Source: Nesterenkonia sp. LB17
Lineage (GTDB): Bacteria; Actinomycetota; Actinomycetes; Actinomycetales; Micrococcaceae
DNA length: 64,000 nt
Assembly: GCF_022565915.1 (NCBI RefSeq)
Contig: NZ_JAJOYX010000007.1
Span: 1-64,000 of the forward strand
Direction of reading: 5' to 3'
Within the stretch, counting starts at the first letter, position 1, and every line of letters starts with the position of its first letter. Made by a program: the position numbers and the translations under genes. Shown one piece after another: positions 49,796-61,357 of the stretch. The notes below the pieces were generated by a model. That model was given only the letters and a program-made list of their open reading frames with translations. It did not search any database and was not told the DNA's origin.

Positions 49796-49853
49796 CCCAG
49801 ACATGAGTGAAGCGCCGCCGGATGATTCCGACGGCGCTTCACTCATGTCTGGG
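49796..49853. terminator. Bidirectional terminator, 22-bp perfect stem
   Basis: CCCAGACATGAGTGAAGCGC and two more bases (49796-49817) pair perfectly with 49832-49853 around a 14-nt loop. It lies between the converging DUF3817 and clpC genes. Confidence 0.92.
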
Positions 49854-49876
49854 TCAGCGCTGGCCGACCCGAGGGA

Positions 49877-52393
<2,517 letters not shown>

Positions 52394-52532
52394 AGCCACA
52401 GACACTCCTAGCGTTGGTGCTCTGCCTCAAGGCTACGGGCATCGCGCGGTCTAGTCGCCGCTGTTCGCCATAGGGAAAAGTTCTGCCTGCTCCGACGGCT
52501 CCCCGGAAGGGTCGCTGCGCCGGGCACGAGCG

Positions 52533-52567
52533 AAGCCCGGCCGCAGCATCATGCTGCGTCCGGGCTT
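52533..52567 (-). terminator. Terminator of lsr2 copy 2
   Basis: AAGCCCGG plus CGCAGC (52533-52547) pairs with GCTGCG plus CCGGGCTT (52553-52567), with one C-T mismatch, around ATCAT. It lies about 50 nt past the lsr2 stop at 52619 on the minus strand. Confidence 0.8.
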
Positions 52568-52618
52568 GAGGCCAACCTCGGTCGGTCGTCTTCGCCGCAC
52601 CGCAACGGGTGCGCAGAA

Positions 52619-52921
52619 TCAGCGCTTCTTGGCGTTTCGGTAGGCCTCTACGATGTCGCGGTGCAAGCGACCTCGGCTGGAGACCTGATATCCGTTCTTC
52701 ACGGCCCAGTCACGAATCTGACGGGCTTCATTCTGCGGCGAGGGCGGGGCGATGGCCCGACCCTTGCGGATGTACTTCTTCAGCGTCTCGCGAAGCTCCT
52801 TGGCGTGCTCTTCGCTGAGGTCAATCTCATAAAAGCGGGAGTCCAGCCCAAATGTGACCGTCTCCTTTGCTTCGCTGCCGTCAAGATCATCGACGAGAAC
52901 CACTTCCACCTTCTGGGCCAT
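52619..52921 (-). CDS. lsr2: Lsr2 nucleoid-associated DNA-bridging protein, copy 2
   Basis: A 100-residue Lsr2 with the same dimerisation half and C-terminal RGR minor-groove motif (SSRGRLH). It differs from the copy at 4076-4378 at 12 positions, mostly conservative (R4K, I5V, A23T, Q49K, V56A, N75K and others). The ATG at 52921 has GTGAGGTG upstream, the same as copy 1, so the duplication includes the leader. This copy lies beside clpC and lysS, the usual place of lsr2 in actinobacteria, and is probably the ancestral one. Palindromes at 52996-53048 may control it. Confidence 0.97.
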   Translation of the reverse strand: MAQKVEVVLVDDLDGSEAKETVTFGLDSRFYEIDLSEEHAKELRETLKKYIRKGRAIAPPSPQNEARQIRDWAVKNGYQVSSRGRLHRDIVEAYRNAKKR

Positions 52922-52995
52922 CTCATACACCTCACTGCTCACTCACACGCCGAGACGCAATGGGTCTCATCTCGCTCGGCGCATTTCTCGCTGCG

Positions 52996-53048
52996 ATAGA
53001 TCAAGAACGATCTATGTGAAGCCAAGTATTTCAAGAAATACAATTCAC
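52996..53048. promoter_or_regulatory. Palindrome cluster upstream of lsr2 copy 2
   Basis: Two perfect inverted repeats stand in AT-rich DNA 75-127 bp upstream of the gene: ATAGATC-N6-GATCTAT at 52996-53015, and GTATTTC-AA-GAAATAC at 53026-53041, the latter nested inside GTGAA...TTCAC (53016-53020, 53044-53048). The AT-rich stretch extends to about 53100. Binding by Lsr2 itself or another regulator is likely; which is unknown. Confidence 0.55.
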
Positions 53049-53174
53049 GGTCAAGCTGGAGAGATTGTTACTTTTTCGGACCCGGAAGATGATTCTCATA
53101 TGGAACCAGTTTCTCGGCTGGAGACGGCCATGACAGCGCCATGAGAATCATGGATCCGGCAGCAGATCAGGTGT

Positions 53175-53363
53175 TCAGCTGTGCGGGCCAGAAGTCGGCT
53201 CATCGCGCTGAACTCCCTGCTGAGAGGCCTCTTCGCGCACCTGAATCTCGGCGGCGCGCTCATTCCGATCAGCCCGGAAGATGGCGCGGATAGCCAGCCA
53301 GAAGACCAGCCCGACGCCGATGGAGGGGGCAAGAACTTCGAAGTACGTCCAGAAATTTTCCAT
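53175..53363 (-). CDS. Small single-TM membrane protein between lysS and lsr2
   Basis: A 62-residue protein. One TM helix spans about residues 7-28 (LAPSIGVGLVFWLAIRAIF), followed by a charged tail RADRNERAAEIQVREE. I recall similar short proteins at this place (lysS - small protein - lsr2) in other Micrococcales, which supports it being a real gene. ATG 53363 has AAGGA upstream. Function unknown. Confidence 0.72.
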   Translation of the reverse strand: MENFWTYFEVLAPSIGVGLVFWLAIRAIFRADRNERAAEIQVREEASQQGVQRDEPTSGPHS

Positions 53364-53442
53364 GGAATTCCTTGCTTACATTCAGGTTAAAAAACTGTCG
53401 CTGCCATTGCTAATCATGCTACGTCTTTGCGCGGCATGACGT

Positions 53443-54972
53443 TCACGCCTGCGCTTCAGGTTTCAGCAGCGGGAAGAGGATCGTCTCGCGAATACCGGTG
53501 CCGGTGAAGAGCATCACCAGGCGGTCGACGCCCAGACCGATGCCCCCCATCGGTGGTGCACCATATTCCAGGGCCCGCAGGAAGTCCTCGTCGTGCTGCA
53601 TGGCCTCGTCGTCACCGGCGGCCGCCATCCGGGCCTGTTCCACCAGGCGTTCCCGCTGCAGCACGGGGTCCACCAGCTCGGAGAAGGCGGTCCCGCGCTC
53701 CATGCCCCCGATGATCAGGTCCCAGGCCTCGATGACGCCGGGCTTGTCTCGGTGGGCGCGGGCCAGCGGCTGTGCCGCAGGCGGGTAGTCACAGACGAAG
53801 GTGGGCTGGATCAGCGTGGGCTCGACGATCTCGGCGAAGAGCTCGATCACCAGCTTCTGCGCGTCCCAGGCCGGGTCCACGGAGACCTCGCGTGCGGCCG
53901 CGACGGCGCGCAGCGTCTCGGCGGGAGTCTCAGGAGTGATCTCCTGCCCCACGGCCTCGGAGAGGCCCGGGTAGACCGAGACCCAGGCCCACTCGCCGTC
54001 GAGGTCGATGACGCCCTGATCCGTCGGGATCTGACGGCTCGCCCCGGCGGCATCTGCTGCATTCAGAATCATCTCGCGCATCCGCTCGGCCATGACGTAC
54101 ATGTCCGCCCATGCCTCATAGGACTCCAGCGTGGTGAACTCCGGGGAATGCGTGGAGTCCACACCTTCATTGCGGAAGACCCGGCCGATCTCGAAGACCC
54201 GATCGATGCCGCCCACCACGGCGCGCTTGAGGTAGAGCTCGGTGGCGATGCGCAGCGTCATGCCCTGATCAAAGGCGTTGAGATGCGTCTGGAAAGGCCG
54301 CGCCTGGGCGCCGCCGTGGATCAGCTGCAACATGGGGGTCTCCACCTCCACGTAGCCGCGTCCGTGCAGGGTCTCGCGGAGGGAGCGGGTGATCGCGGCA
54401 CGACGGAAGACCATCTGCCGCGCCTCGTCCCGCACGATCAGATCCGCGTAGCGCTGACGCACCCGGGTCTCCTCGTTGAGCTCCGCGTGCAGCACCGGCA
54501 GCGGCCGCACGGCCTTGGAGGCGATCTCGAAGGAGCTCGCCATGATGGAGAGCTCCCCGCGGCGCGAAGCGATGACTTCACCGCTGACCCGGACATGGTC
54601 ACCGAGATCCACGAGCGACTTCCAGTCGGCGAGCGCGGCCTCCCCCACCTCGGCCAGGGAGATCATCGCCTGCAGCCGGACTCCGCTGCCGTCGGGGCCG
54701 CCCTCCTGCAGCGTGGCGAAGCACAGCTTGCCGGTGTTGCGCACGAACATCACGCGACCGGTCACCGCCACCGTCTCGCCGGTGGAGGCCCCGGGCTCCA
54801 GGTCCGGGAAGCGCTCCCGGACCTCGCTCAGCGAGGCGGAGCGCTCGACGTTCACCGGATAGGGCTGGACCCCGGCGGCGAGCAGGCGCTCACGCTTGTC
54901 CAGGCGCACGGCGCGCTGGTCGTGGGTGTCAAGGTCATTGGCGCCGGAGGCGGCGGAATTCTGGGCAGTCAC
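53443..54972 (-). CDS. lysS: Class II lysyl-tRNA synthetase
   Basis: A 509-residue cytosolic enzyme charging tRNA-Lys. An OB-fold anticodon-binding domain lies at about residues 45-155 (VAVTGRVMFVRNTGKL). The catalytic core has class II motif 2 (VFEIGRVFRNEGVDSTHSPEFT) and motif 3 (GGIGLGVDRLVMLFTG). The GTG at 54972 was chosen because upstream sequence is not conserved. It lies 8 nt after TAGAAT, slightly beyond the usual leaderless gap. The small membrane protein and lsr2 follow on the same strand. Confidence 0.96.
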   Translation of the reverse strand: MTAQNSAASGANDLDTHDQRAVRLDKRERLLAAGVQPYPVNVERSASLSEVRERFPDLEPGASTGETVAVTGRVMFVRNTGKLCFATLQEGGPDGSGVRLQAMISLAEVGEAALADWKSLVDLGDHVRVSGEVIASRRGELSIMASSFEIASKAVRPLPVLHAELNEETRVRQRYADLIVRDEARQMVFRRAAITRSLRETLHGRGYVEVETPMLQLIHGGAQARPFQTHLNAFDQGMTLRIATELYLKRAVVGGIDRVFEIGRVFRNEGVDSTHSPEFTTLESYEAWADMYVMAERMREMILNAADAAGASRQIPTDQGVIDLDGEWAWVSVYPGLSEAVGQEITPETPAETLRAVAAAREVSVDPAWDAQKLVIELFAEIVEPTLIQPTFVCDYPPAAQPLARAHRDKPGVIEAWDLIIGGMERGTAFSELVDPVLQRERLVEQARMAAAGDDEAMQHDEDFLRALEYGAPPMGGIGLGVDRLVMLFTGTGIRETILFPLLKPEAQA

Positions 54973-55081
54973 AGTCGGCCATTCTACGTGCCGTGCGCCC
55001 TGCCTGAATCGCGGCGGCAGTCCCGTCACCCCGTCGCTCCGACCGGGCCGAGGCAGCCCTCAGGCAGCCTGGGCCCCGCAG

Positions 55082-57082
55082 TCACCAGATGGTGACGCGC
55101 TCCCGCGGCGACAGGTACATCCCGTCCCCGGGCTGGGTCTCGAAGGCGGAGTGGAAGGCGTCGAGGTTCTTGACCACCTGGGTGGCGCGGAACTCGGCCG
55201 GTGCGTGAGGATCGATGCTGATCAGCGTGACCGCCCGCTCGGGGCGGGTGAGGTTCCGCCAGGCCTGCGCCCAGGCGAAGAAGAACCGCTGGTCAGCACT
55301 GTAGCCCTCGACGTCGGCGGCCTCAGCGCCCTGTGCCTGCAGCCACACCCGGTAGGCCTTGTGCGCGATGCCGAGCCCGCCGAGATCACCGATGTTCTCA
55401 CCCAGGGTCAGCTCGCCGTTGACCTTGTGCTCCGGCGCCTGGGAGGGGGTGAGTGCGCTGTACTGCTCCACCAGCTTCGTGGTGCGCTCCTCGAAGGCGC
55501 TGCGGTCAGCCTCGGTCCACCAGTTGCTCAGCGAGCCGTCGGCGCCGTAGCGGGACCCCTGGTCGTCGAAGCCGTGTCCGAGCTCATGGCCGATGACGGC
55601 CCCGATGGCGCCGAAGTTCTGCGCCATGTCCCGCTCGGCGGAGAAGAACGGGAGCTGCAGGATCGCGGCCGGGAAGCAGATCACGTTCTCCAGCGGCGAG
55701 TAGTAGGCATTGACCGTCTGGGGGTGCATGTGCCACTCGTCGGGGTCCGGTCCCTCGTCGAGCTTGGTGATGTCGCGCTCCCATTCGAACGCCGCGGCAC
55801 GGCGGACGTTTGCCACCACGTCGGTCGGGTCCACGTCGACGCGGGAATAGTCGATCCAGCGCTCAGGGAAGCCGACCATCGGCTTGAACGCGTCGAGCTT
55901 CTCCAGCGCGCGGCCCTTGGTCTCCTCCCCCATCCAGCTCAGCTCGCTGATGGACTGGCGGTAGGCCTCGATCAGCGCGTTGATCAGCTCGTCCATCGCG
56001 GCCCGCGCCTGAGGCGGATAGTGCCGGGCCACGTAGATCTGCGCCACGTCCTCACCCAGGTGGGCGTTGGTCAGCGCGACCCCGCGCTTCCAGCGCTCCT
56101 TGAGCTGCTGGGCTCCGGAGAGCCGCTTGGAGTAGAAGTCGAAGTTCTCGTTCACCAGCTCTTCGTGGAGCAGCGGGGCTGCCCAGCGCAGCAGCTGGAC
56201 TCGCAGCCAGAGCTTCCAGGTGCGCAGCGGCTGCTGAGTCAGCGCCGCCTGCATCCCGGGGAGCACGTCGGGCTGGGCGAGCACGAGCTGCTCGGTGTGC
56301 CGCGGCTGCAGCCCCCAGCCGGCGAACGCCTCGCGCAGCAGCGGCATGAAGGTCTCGGCCTCGTCGTCGGTCACCAGGTTGTAGCGCTTCTGCGCATCAC
56401 GCAGGGTCACCTTGTCCCAGTGCTCGGCGGCGATGACACCTTCGAGTTCGACGACGGCGGCGGCGGCGTCCGCGGCGTCGTCGACTCCGCTGAGCTCAAG
56501 CACCCGGACCAGGTGGTCCTGGTACGCGGCGAGGATCTCGGCCAGCTTCTCGTCGCGGTAGTAGGACTCATCGGGCAGACCGAGTCCGGACTGCATGACG
56601 TGCCAGAGCATCCGGGTGGGATCTCCGGCGTCGCGCATGGACCCGGCGACGAGGAGCCCGTCCACGCCCTGGCGCTGCCAGGCGGCGGAGAGCCGAACCA
56701 GATCCTCCACGCTCCGCACGGACTCCAGCTGCTCCAGCATCGGCTCGATCGGACTCAGCCCGCGCCGCTGAGCGGCCTCGGCATCCATGAAGGATGTGTA
56801 GAAGGCACCGATCCGGGCCGGGATGGCCTCCGCGGCGGCGTCGAGCTGCTCCGCCTTGATCTCTCCGGCCGCGGCCTGCTCCAGGATCTCCCGGACATCA
56901 GCCTCGGCCTTGTCGCGCAGCTCATGGAAGGACCCGTAGGCGTCCATGTCCGCGGGGATCTCGGCGGTCTTGAGCCATTCACCGTTGACGTGGCGCTGCA
57001 GGTCGTCCTGCGGGCGCACGTCATGATCGATGTACGGGAAGGAGGCGGGTGCGTTCGGGCTGCTGCTCGCGGTATCGGTCAT
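55082..57082 (-). CDS. M13-family zinc endopeptidase (neprilysin-like, PepO type)
   Basis: A 666-residue protein without a signal peptide, so probably cytosolic. The Peptidase_M13_N domain covers about 20-400 and the catalytic M13 domain the rest. The zinc site is HELGHGFDDQGS (HExxH) near residue 500, with the third ligand Glu in GELTLGENIGDLGG, and VNAYYSP is the substrate-binding NAYY-like motif. It probably degrades oligopeptides. ATG 57082 lies 6 nt after TAGGCT, so leaderless. panC lies 9 bp upstream on the same strand. Confidence 0.93.
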   Translation of the reverse strand: MTDTASSSPNAPASFPYIDHDVRPQDDLQRHVNGEWLKTAEIPADMDAYGSFHELRDKAEADVREILEQAAAGEIKAEQLDAAAEAIPARIGAFYTSFMDAEAAQRRGLSPIEPMLEQLESVRSVEDLVRLSAAWQRQGVDGLLVAGSMRDAGDPTRMLWHVMQSGLGLPDESYYRDEKLAEILAAYQDHLVRVLELSGVDDAADAAAAVVELEGVIAAEHWDKVTLRDAQKRYNLVTDDEAETFMPLLREAFAGWGLQPRHTEQLVLAQPDVLPGMQAALTQQPLRTWKLWLRVQLLRWAAPLLHEELVNENFDFYSKRLSGAQQLKERWKRGVALTNAHLGEDVAQIYVARHYPPQARAAMDELINALIEAYRQSISELSWMGEETKGRALEKLDAFKPMVGFPERWIDYSRVDVDPTDVVANVRRAAAFEWERDITKLDEGPDPDEWHMHPQTVNAYYSPLENVICFPAAILQLPFFSAERDMAQNFGAIGAVIGHELGHGFDDQGSRYGADGSLSNWWTEADRSAFEERTTKLVEQYSALTPSQAPEHKVNGELTLGENIGDLGGLGIAHKAYRVWLQAQGAEAADVEGYSADQRFFFAWAQAWRNLTRPERAVTLISIDPHAPAEFRATQVVKNLDAFHSAFETQPGDGMYLSPRERVTIW

Positions 57083-57091
57083 GGTTCCAGC

Positions 57092-58033
57092 CTACTCCCG
57101 GGGCTGTGACCTGCCCGGACTCAGGATCACGTTGTCGATCAGCCGCACCGGTCCGACCCGGGCGGCGATCAGCGCCAGCGCACGCCCGCGCAGCACCCCG
57201 TGCTCGTCGAGCAGCGCGTCGCCGGGCTGGAGCTCCTCCAGGGAGTCCGGGTCGACGACGACCAGGTAGTCCAGCTCCACACCCTCGGCAGATCTCAGCT
57301 CCTCCACCTGATCGGCCACTCCCAGCCGGCGCTCGAAGGCGGCGTCCTCGCTCAGCGCGAAGAGCGCGGCGGGAATGGCCAGCGCCGCGGAGTAGTCGGT
57401 CTCATCCAGGCGCTGGTTCCTGCTGGAGAGGGCCAAGCCGTGCTCATCCCGCACGATCGGAACGGTGCGGATGTCCACGTCGATGTTCAGGTCTGCCGTC
57501 ATCCGGGTGATGATCGCGACCTGCTCGGCGTCCTTGGCGCCGAACCAGGCCTCGAGCCTCGCGGGCGCCGGGGGGCTCATGATGTTGAAGAGCTTCGCGA
57601 CCACGGTGACCACCCCGTCGAAGTGTCCTGGGCGCGCGGCCCCCTCCCAGCGGGTTCCGAGCTGCCCGGCGCTGACCCGGACCAGCGGGGCGTGCGAGTC
57701 GCCGGGGTACATCTGCGCGAGGTCCGGGGTGAAGATCAGATCGACCCCGTGGGCACCCAGCAGGGCGACGTCGCGCTCTGGCGTGCGCGGATAGTGGAGG
57801 TAGTCGGCGTCGTCGTCGAACTGCAGCGGGTTCACGAAGATCGAGGCGATCACGATGTCTGAGGCAGCCCGGGCGGCGTCGACCAGAGCGGCGTGTCCGG
57901 AGTGCAGCGCCCCCATCGTGGGGACCAGCCCCACCGCGGGGGCGGCCCCGCGTTCGCGGACGTGCGCGGCGACGGCCTCGGCGAGCGCGGCGCGGAAGCT
58001 GGAGACAGTGGTCAGTACCTGCGGTGGAGTCAC
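57092..58033 (-). CDS. panC: Pantothenate synthetase (pantoate-beta-alanine ligase)
   Basis: A 313-residue cytosolic enzyme that joins pantoate and beta-alanine with ATP. It has MGALHSGHAALV (HxGH), FVNPLQF, GAKDAEQ and SSRNQRL (KMSKS-like). The GTG at 58033 stands 6 nt after TAGACT, so a leaderless transcript is likely. The DUF2520 gene lies 93 bp upstream on the same strand, a pairing seen in many actinobacteria and suggesting a shared pantothenate pathway. The C-terminus carries a short extension (SPGRSQPRE). Confidence 0.95.
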   Translation of the reverse strand: MTPPQVLTTVSSFRAALAEAVAAHVRERGAAPAVGLVPTMGALHSGHAALVDAARAASDIVIASIFVNPLQFDDDADYLHYPRTPERDVALLGAHGVDLIFTPDLAQMYPGDSHAPLVRVSAGQLGTRWEGAARPGHFDGVVTVVAKLFNIMSPPAPARLEAWFGAKDAEQVAIITRMTADLNIDVDIRTVPIVRDEHGLALSSRNQRLDETDYSAALAIPAALFALSEDAAFERRLGVADQVEELRSAEGVELDYLVVVDPDSLEELQPGDALLDEHGVLRGRALALIAARVGPVRLIDNVILSPGRSQPRE

Positions 58034-58126
58034 CGGGACAGTCTAGGACCGCGCGCGGCGCTCGCCCGTCGCCCGTCGCGTCGGTCAGGGGCAGCGGGGC
58101 GGGGCGGAGGCTGCGAGAAGCGCGGG

Positions 58127-59053
58127 TCAGGCGTCGAGGACGTCGAGCAGCTCGGCGGCCTTCGCGGCGGTGATCATGCTGCGATCCAGGGCACGCTGGG
58201 TGGTCGCGCGCGCCATGGCCATATACGCGGTGCGGATGTCGGCGGGCAGCTCCGAGGTCGCCAGCAGCTGCACGTGATGCCGGAGCGTCCCGACATCTCC
58301 GCGAGCCACCGGCCCGGTCAGCGCGCCCTCCCCCGAGGCCAACGCGTTGTCCAACGAGGCCTGCATCAGCGGGCGCAGCACGGTCTCGGCGCGCTCCACC
58401 CCGATCCGGTGCAGCATCTCCGCTGACTGCCCGGTGATCGTGTTCAGGTGGTTCGAGGCGTGCGCCAGCGCCGCGTGATAGGTCAGCCGGTCGGCCTCGC
58501 GGATCACCACCGGCTCCCCGCCCATCTCCACCACCAGTGCCTGCGCGATCGGCAGCACGGGCCCCGGCGCGGTGACCCCGAAGGCACAGGTGTGCAGCTT
58601 CTGCAGGTCCATGCTCAGCCCGGTGAAGGTCATCGCCGGGTGGATCGCCAGTCCGATGGCGCCGCTGCGCTGGGCGGGAGCGAGCACCTCGGTGCCGTAG
58701 CGGCCGGAGGTGTGCACGATCAGCTGACCGGCCTGGATGTGGCCGGCCTCGGCCAGCCCGGAGACGAGCTCGGCGAGGGCGTCGTCGGGCACCGCGAGCA
58801 GGACCAGCTCAGCCCGGCGCATGATCTCCGGGATCTCCAGCACCGGCACCCCGCCCAGCAGGGATTCGGCGCGGTTGCGCGAGTCCTCCGAGACGGCGTG
58901 GGCGCCGATCACCGAGTGACCGGCCCCGCGCAGCGCCGCGCCCAGCACCGCGCCGACCTTGCCGGCGGAGATCACGCCGACGCCGAGGCGACCTTCCCGC
59001 TGGGAGGGCGGGAGTTCCGCGGCATAGGGATCCACGGGCTGCTCAACGGTCAC
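58127..59053 (-). CDS. Rossmann-like DUF2520 protein, possible ketopantoate reductase (PanG-like)
   Basis: A 308-residue protein. An N-terminal Rossmann domain (about 20-160) has GVISAGKVGAVLGAALRGAGH and AVPDDALAELV. The C-terminal DUF2520 helical domain includes ALAHASNHLNTITGQS and LTGPVARGDVGTLRHH. A DUF2520 protein, PanG, was shown to be a ketopantoate reductase in Francisella. Standing directly before panC, this gene probably supplies pantoate. It overlaps the upstream PH-domain gene by 11 bp. No classical panE is in the window. Confidence 0.85.
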   Translation of the reverse strand: MTVEQPVDPYAAELPPSQREGRLGVGVISAGKVGAVLGAALRGAGHSVIGAHAVSEDSRNRAESLLGGVPVLEIPEIMRRAELVLLAVPDDALAELVSGLAEAGHIQAGQLIVHTSGRYGTEVLAPAQRSGAIGLAIHPAMTFTGLSMDLQKLHTCAFGVTAPGPVLPIAQALVVEMGGEPVVIREADRLTYHAALAHASNHLNTITGQSAEMLHRIGVERAETVLRPLMQASLDNALASGEGALTGPVARGDVGTLRHHVQLLATSELPADIRTAYMAMARATTQRALDRSMITAAKAAELLDVLDA

Positions 59054-60848
59054 GGGGGTCCTGTTCCTGGTAGGTCAACGGGGCAGCGGGGTGTGCCGGT
59101 CCGGTGGTGCTGGGCTCCTCCGGTGCCGCCAGCGCCTCGGCGGCCTTGCGCTCGAACTCGCGGAGCTCCTCGAGGCGCATCCACTGATTCCGATCGCTGT
59201 AGCGGCGGGCCTGGGCGGCATGATCGGACTCGTATTCGAAGAGGTCCTTGACCGCGTCGAGGTCCTGGTTCTTCAGCTTCGCCGCGAACGGGCCGGCCGG
59301 GGAGTGGATGAAGATGTCAGCGATCGCTCGCCGGCGCTGCAACGGCCCCTGGGTCAGGCTCAGCGACTGGATCCGCTCATGCGGGACCATCGTCAGCTGC
59401 CGCGAAGCCCTTCCGTCGCGGAACATCAGCGCGGTGGGGGTGGTGCGGAACCCGCGACGACGGCGCACGATCGGGTCGAAGAAGCGGGCCCGGCGTGGCA
59501 CCTCGGTGTAGCCGAGCTTCGTGCCTGAACCGGTGAGCCCGGCGGTGAAGACCTCTTCGGGGTTCTCGACCTGCAGGTCAGGGAACATCTCCGCGGCGGT
59601 GACCATCACGTCGTCGAGCCGACCCACGGGCAGCAGCACCGAGCGCTTCTCCCCGATGCCGTAGCCGGCGACGGTGACCACGATCTTGAACCACCTGAAC
59701 GGGCGCCAGAGCACCGGCTGCTGGATCTGCAGCGCCTGCACCCGACCCGGAGGGATGGTCTGATTGGTGGTCTCCAGCAGCCCGTAGCGCACGCGCAGCC
59801 CGGAGCTGGTGGCGGTGGAGGTGAATCCGAAGCCGGAGCTGAACTGCTGGTAGTAGATCGTGATCGCCGCGATGCCCATCGGGATGACGGCCGGGAGTGC
59901 GGCTCCGGTCAGCACGGCCCAGATCGACACCGACCCCCCGTCGGAGCCGACCGCGAGACCGATCCCGACGGCGACCACGGCCATGACCACGATGACCAGG
60001 ACGAAGATCGTCCCCCAGCCGCTCAGCACCGAGCCGATCAGCCGTCCGGTGGGGACCTTCGCGATGAGGCGGTCCTGATGCGCGGCGCGATGCAGACCCG
60101 CAGCTGCACGGCCGGTGGGGGTGGGATGAATCGGGGCGTAGGGGTCGTGCGCGGCGCAGGGATCATAGCGGTGGGCAGCCTCCGCGTCGCCGGGATGCGT
60201 GAAACCGGCATACGCGGAGCCGGGACCCCCGGGCACCTCCCCGAATCCCTCGACTTCCGCCGGCGACTCGCTCCGGCCGGCGGCGCGGTCCATGATCTCG
60301 GAGCGCAGCTCTTCGGCCTGGGACCTCTTCAGGAACGCCAGGGTGGCGGCGGTGCCGTCGCCCTCGGCCACCTCGAACTTCAGCTCGGCGAGGCCGGTGA
60401 GCCGGGCGAGCAGCGGCTGGCGCAGGTCCACGGCCTGGACCCGGTCGATCCGGGCCTGACGGTGCTGGCGCACGAAGATCCCGGACTTCACCATCACATG
60501 CTCGGCGGTGATCTTGTAGCGGGTGAACCACCAGGAGAGCGCGAAGCCGGCGAAGATCAGCGCGACCACCAGCAGCACGCCGCCGGCGCCGAGCAGGAAC
60601 GGCATCGGGTTGGACTCCACGTTGCGCTGGATCTCGCCGCTGCGGAACGCCTCCCAGGCATCCATCCAGCTCTGCCAGTTGTAGCTGAGCAGGAGGCCCG
60701 GGATGGCGACGACGGCGAGCCCGCCGCGCACGACGGGGCTCAGCGGGTGGACCTTGGTCCAGGTCGCGTCGAACCAGCGCTCGGAGGTGCGCTTCGGCTT
60801 CTCGGTGGCGTAATCCTCGGTGGCTTGTTCGTTCATGCGCCGGCTCAC
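59043..60848 (-). CDS. Large bacterial PH-domain (YdbT-like) membrane protein
   Basis: A 601-residue protein with three bPH_2 domains and paired TM helices near 43-63, 83-108 and 275-340. The first domain follows WWFTRYKITAEHVMVKSGIF, the second SSGLRVRYGLLE, the third FRTTPTALMFRDGR. A 70-residue hydrophilic insert (about 190-260) separates the first two. Function unknown; YdbS/YdbT pairs protect against some antimicrobials in Bacillus. GTG 60848 overlaps the preceding PH gene as GTGA; ATG 60836 is an alternative start. Followed by DUF2520 with overlap. Confidence 0.87.
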   Translation of the reverse strand: MSRRMNEQATEDYATEKPKRTSERWFDATWTKVHPLSPVVRGGLAVVAIPGLLLSYNWQSWMDAWEAFRSGEIQRNVESNPMPFLLGAGGVLLVVALIFAGFALSWWFTRYKITAEHVMVKSGIFVRQHRQARIDRVQAVDLRQPLLARLTGLAELKFEVAEGDGTAATLAFLKRSQAEELRSEIMDRAAGRSESPAEVEGFGEVPGGPGSAYAGFTHPGDAEAAHRYDPCAAHDPYAPIHPTPTGRAAAGLHRAAHQDRLIAKVPTGRLIGSVLSGWGTIFVLVIVVMAVVAVGIGLAVGSDGGSVSIWAVLTGAALPAVIPMGIAAITIYYQQFSSGFGFTSTATSSGLRVRYGLLETTNQTIPPGRVQALQIQQPVLWRPFRWFKIVVTVAGYGIGEKRSVLLPVGRLDDVMVTAAEMFPDLQVENPEEVFTAGLTGSGTKLGYTEVPRRARFFDPIVRRRRGFRTTPTALMFRDGRASRQLTMVPHERIQSLSLTQGPLQRRRAIADIFIHSPAGPFAAKLKNQDLDAVKDLFEYESDHAAQARRYSDRNQWMRLEELREFERKAAEALAAPEEPSTTGPAHPAAPLTYQEQDPRDR

Positions 60849-61357
60849 AGACCAGCCAGGCGAGCCTGGCCGCGGACCGAGAGCTCTTCACGCAGCCGTG
60901 CGCCCTCCTCGCGGGAGGCGCCCGGGATCACGGCGTCGGTGGCCGCGGCGGCGGTCTTCAGCTGGACCGTGCAGAGCCCGTAGCGGCGCATCAGCGGCCC
61001 GGCCTCGATGTCGACGTACTGCAGCCGGCCGTAGGGCACCGCGACGACCCGCTGGAAGAGGATGCCGCGGCGGATCAGCAGATCGTCCTGGCGCTCGTGG
61101 TAGCCGATGGCCCTGATCCGACGCGGGATCAGCCAGAGGTCCACGGCCGCCCAGGTCAGCAGCACGGCGGAGACCACGATCTTGATCCACAGCGGGATGC
61201 CGCCGAAGACCCCGAGGGTGTCGAGCACGATCGGGGTACCGACCACTGCCAGGGTGATCACCCAGCCGAGGATGCCGGTGATGAACTTCACGGTGATGTA
61301 CCGCTCGTCCACCCGGGTCCAGGTGACACCTGTGGGATCAATGGGTTCCGCGGGCAT
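60845..61357 (-). CDS. Small bacterial PH-domain (YdbS-like) membrane protein
   Basis: A 170-residue protein. Two TM helices (about 27-48 and 55-77) precede one bPH_2 domain with IGYHERQDDLLIRRGILFQRVVAVPYGRLQYVDIEAGPL (cite: LLIRRGILFQ, VPYGRLQYVD). It is the usual small partner of the large YdbT-like protein downstream, with stop/start overlap. ATG 61357 has GAGGAGG upstream and lies inside the end of DUF3180 (20-nt overlap), so the whole block is translationally coupled. Confidence 0.88.
   Translation of the reverse strand: MPAEPIDPTGVTWTRVDERYITVKFITGILGWVITLAVVGTPIVLDTLGVFGGIPLWIKIVVSAVLLTWAAVDLWLIPRRIRAIGYHERQDDLLIRRGILFQRVVAVPYGRLQYVDIEAGPLMRRYGLCTVQLKTAAAATDAVIPGASREEGARLREELSVRGQARLAGL

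Noticed and set aside
53593-57109. Long plus-strand frames opposite lysS and the M13 peptidase (500 and 737 codons)
   Set aside because: Typical GC-rich shadows. lysS and M13 have all catalytic motifs; the opposite frames have His/Gly/Gln-rich sequence without domains.
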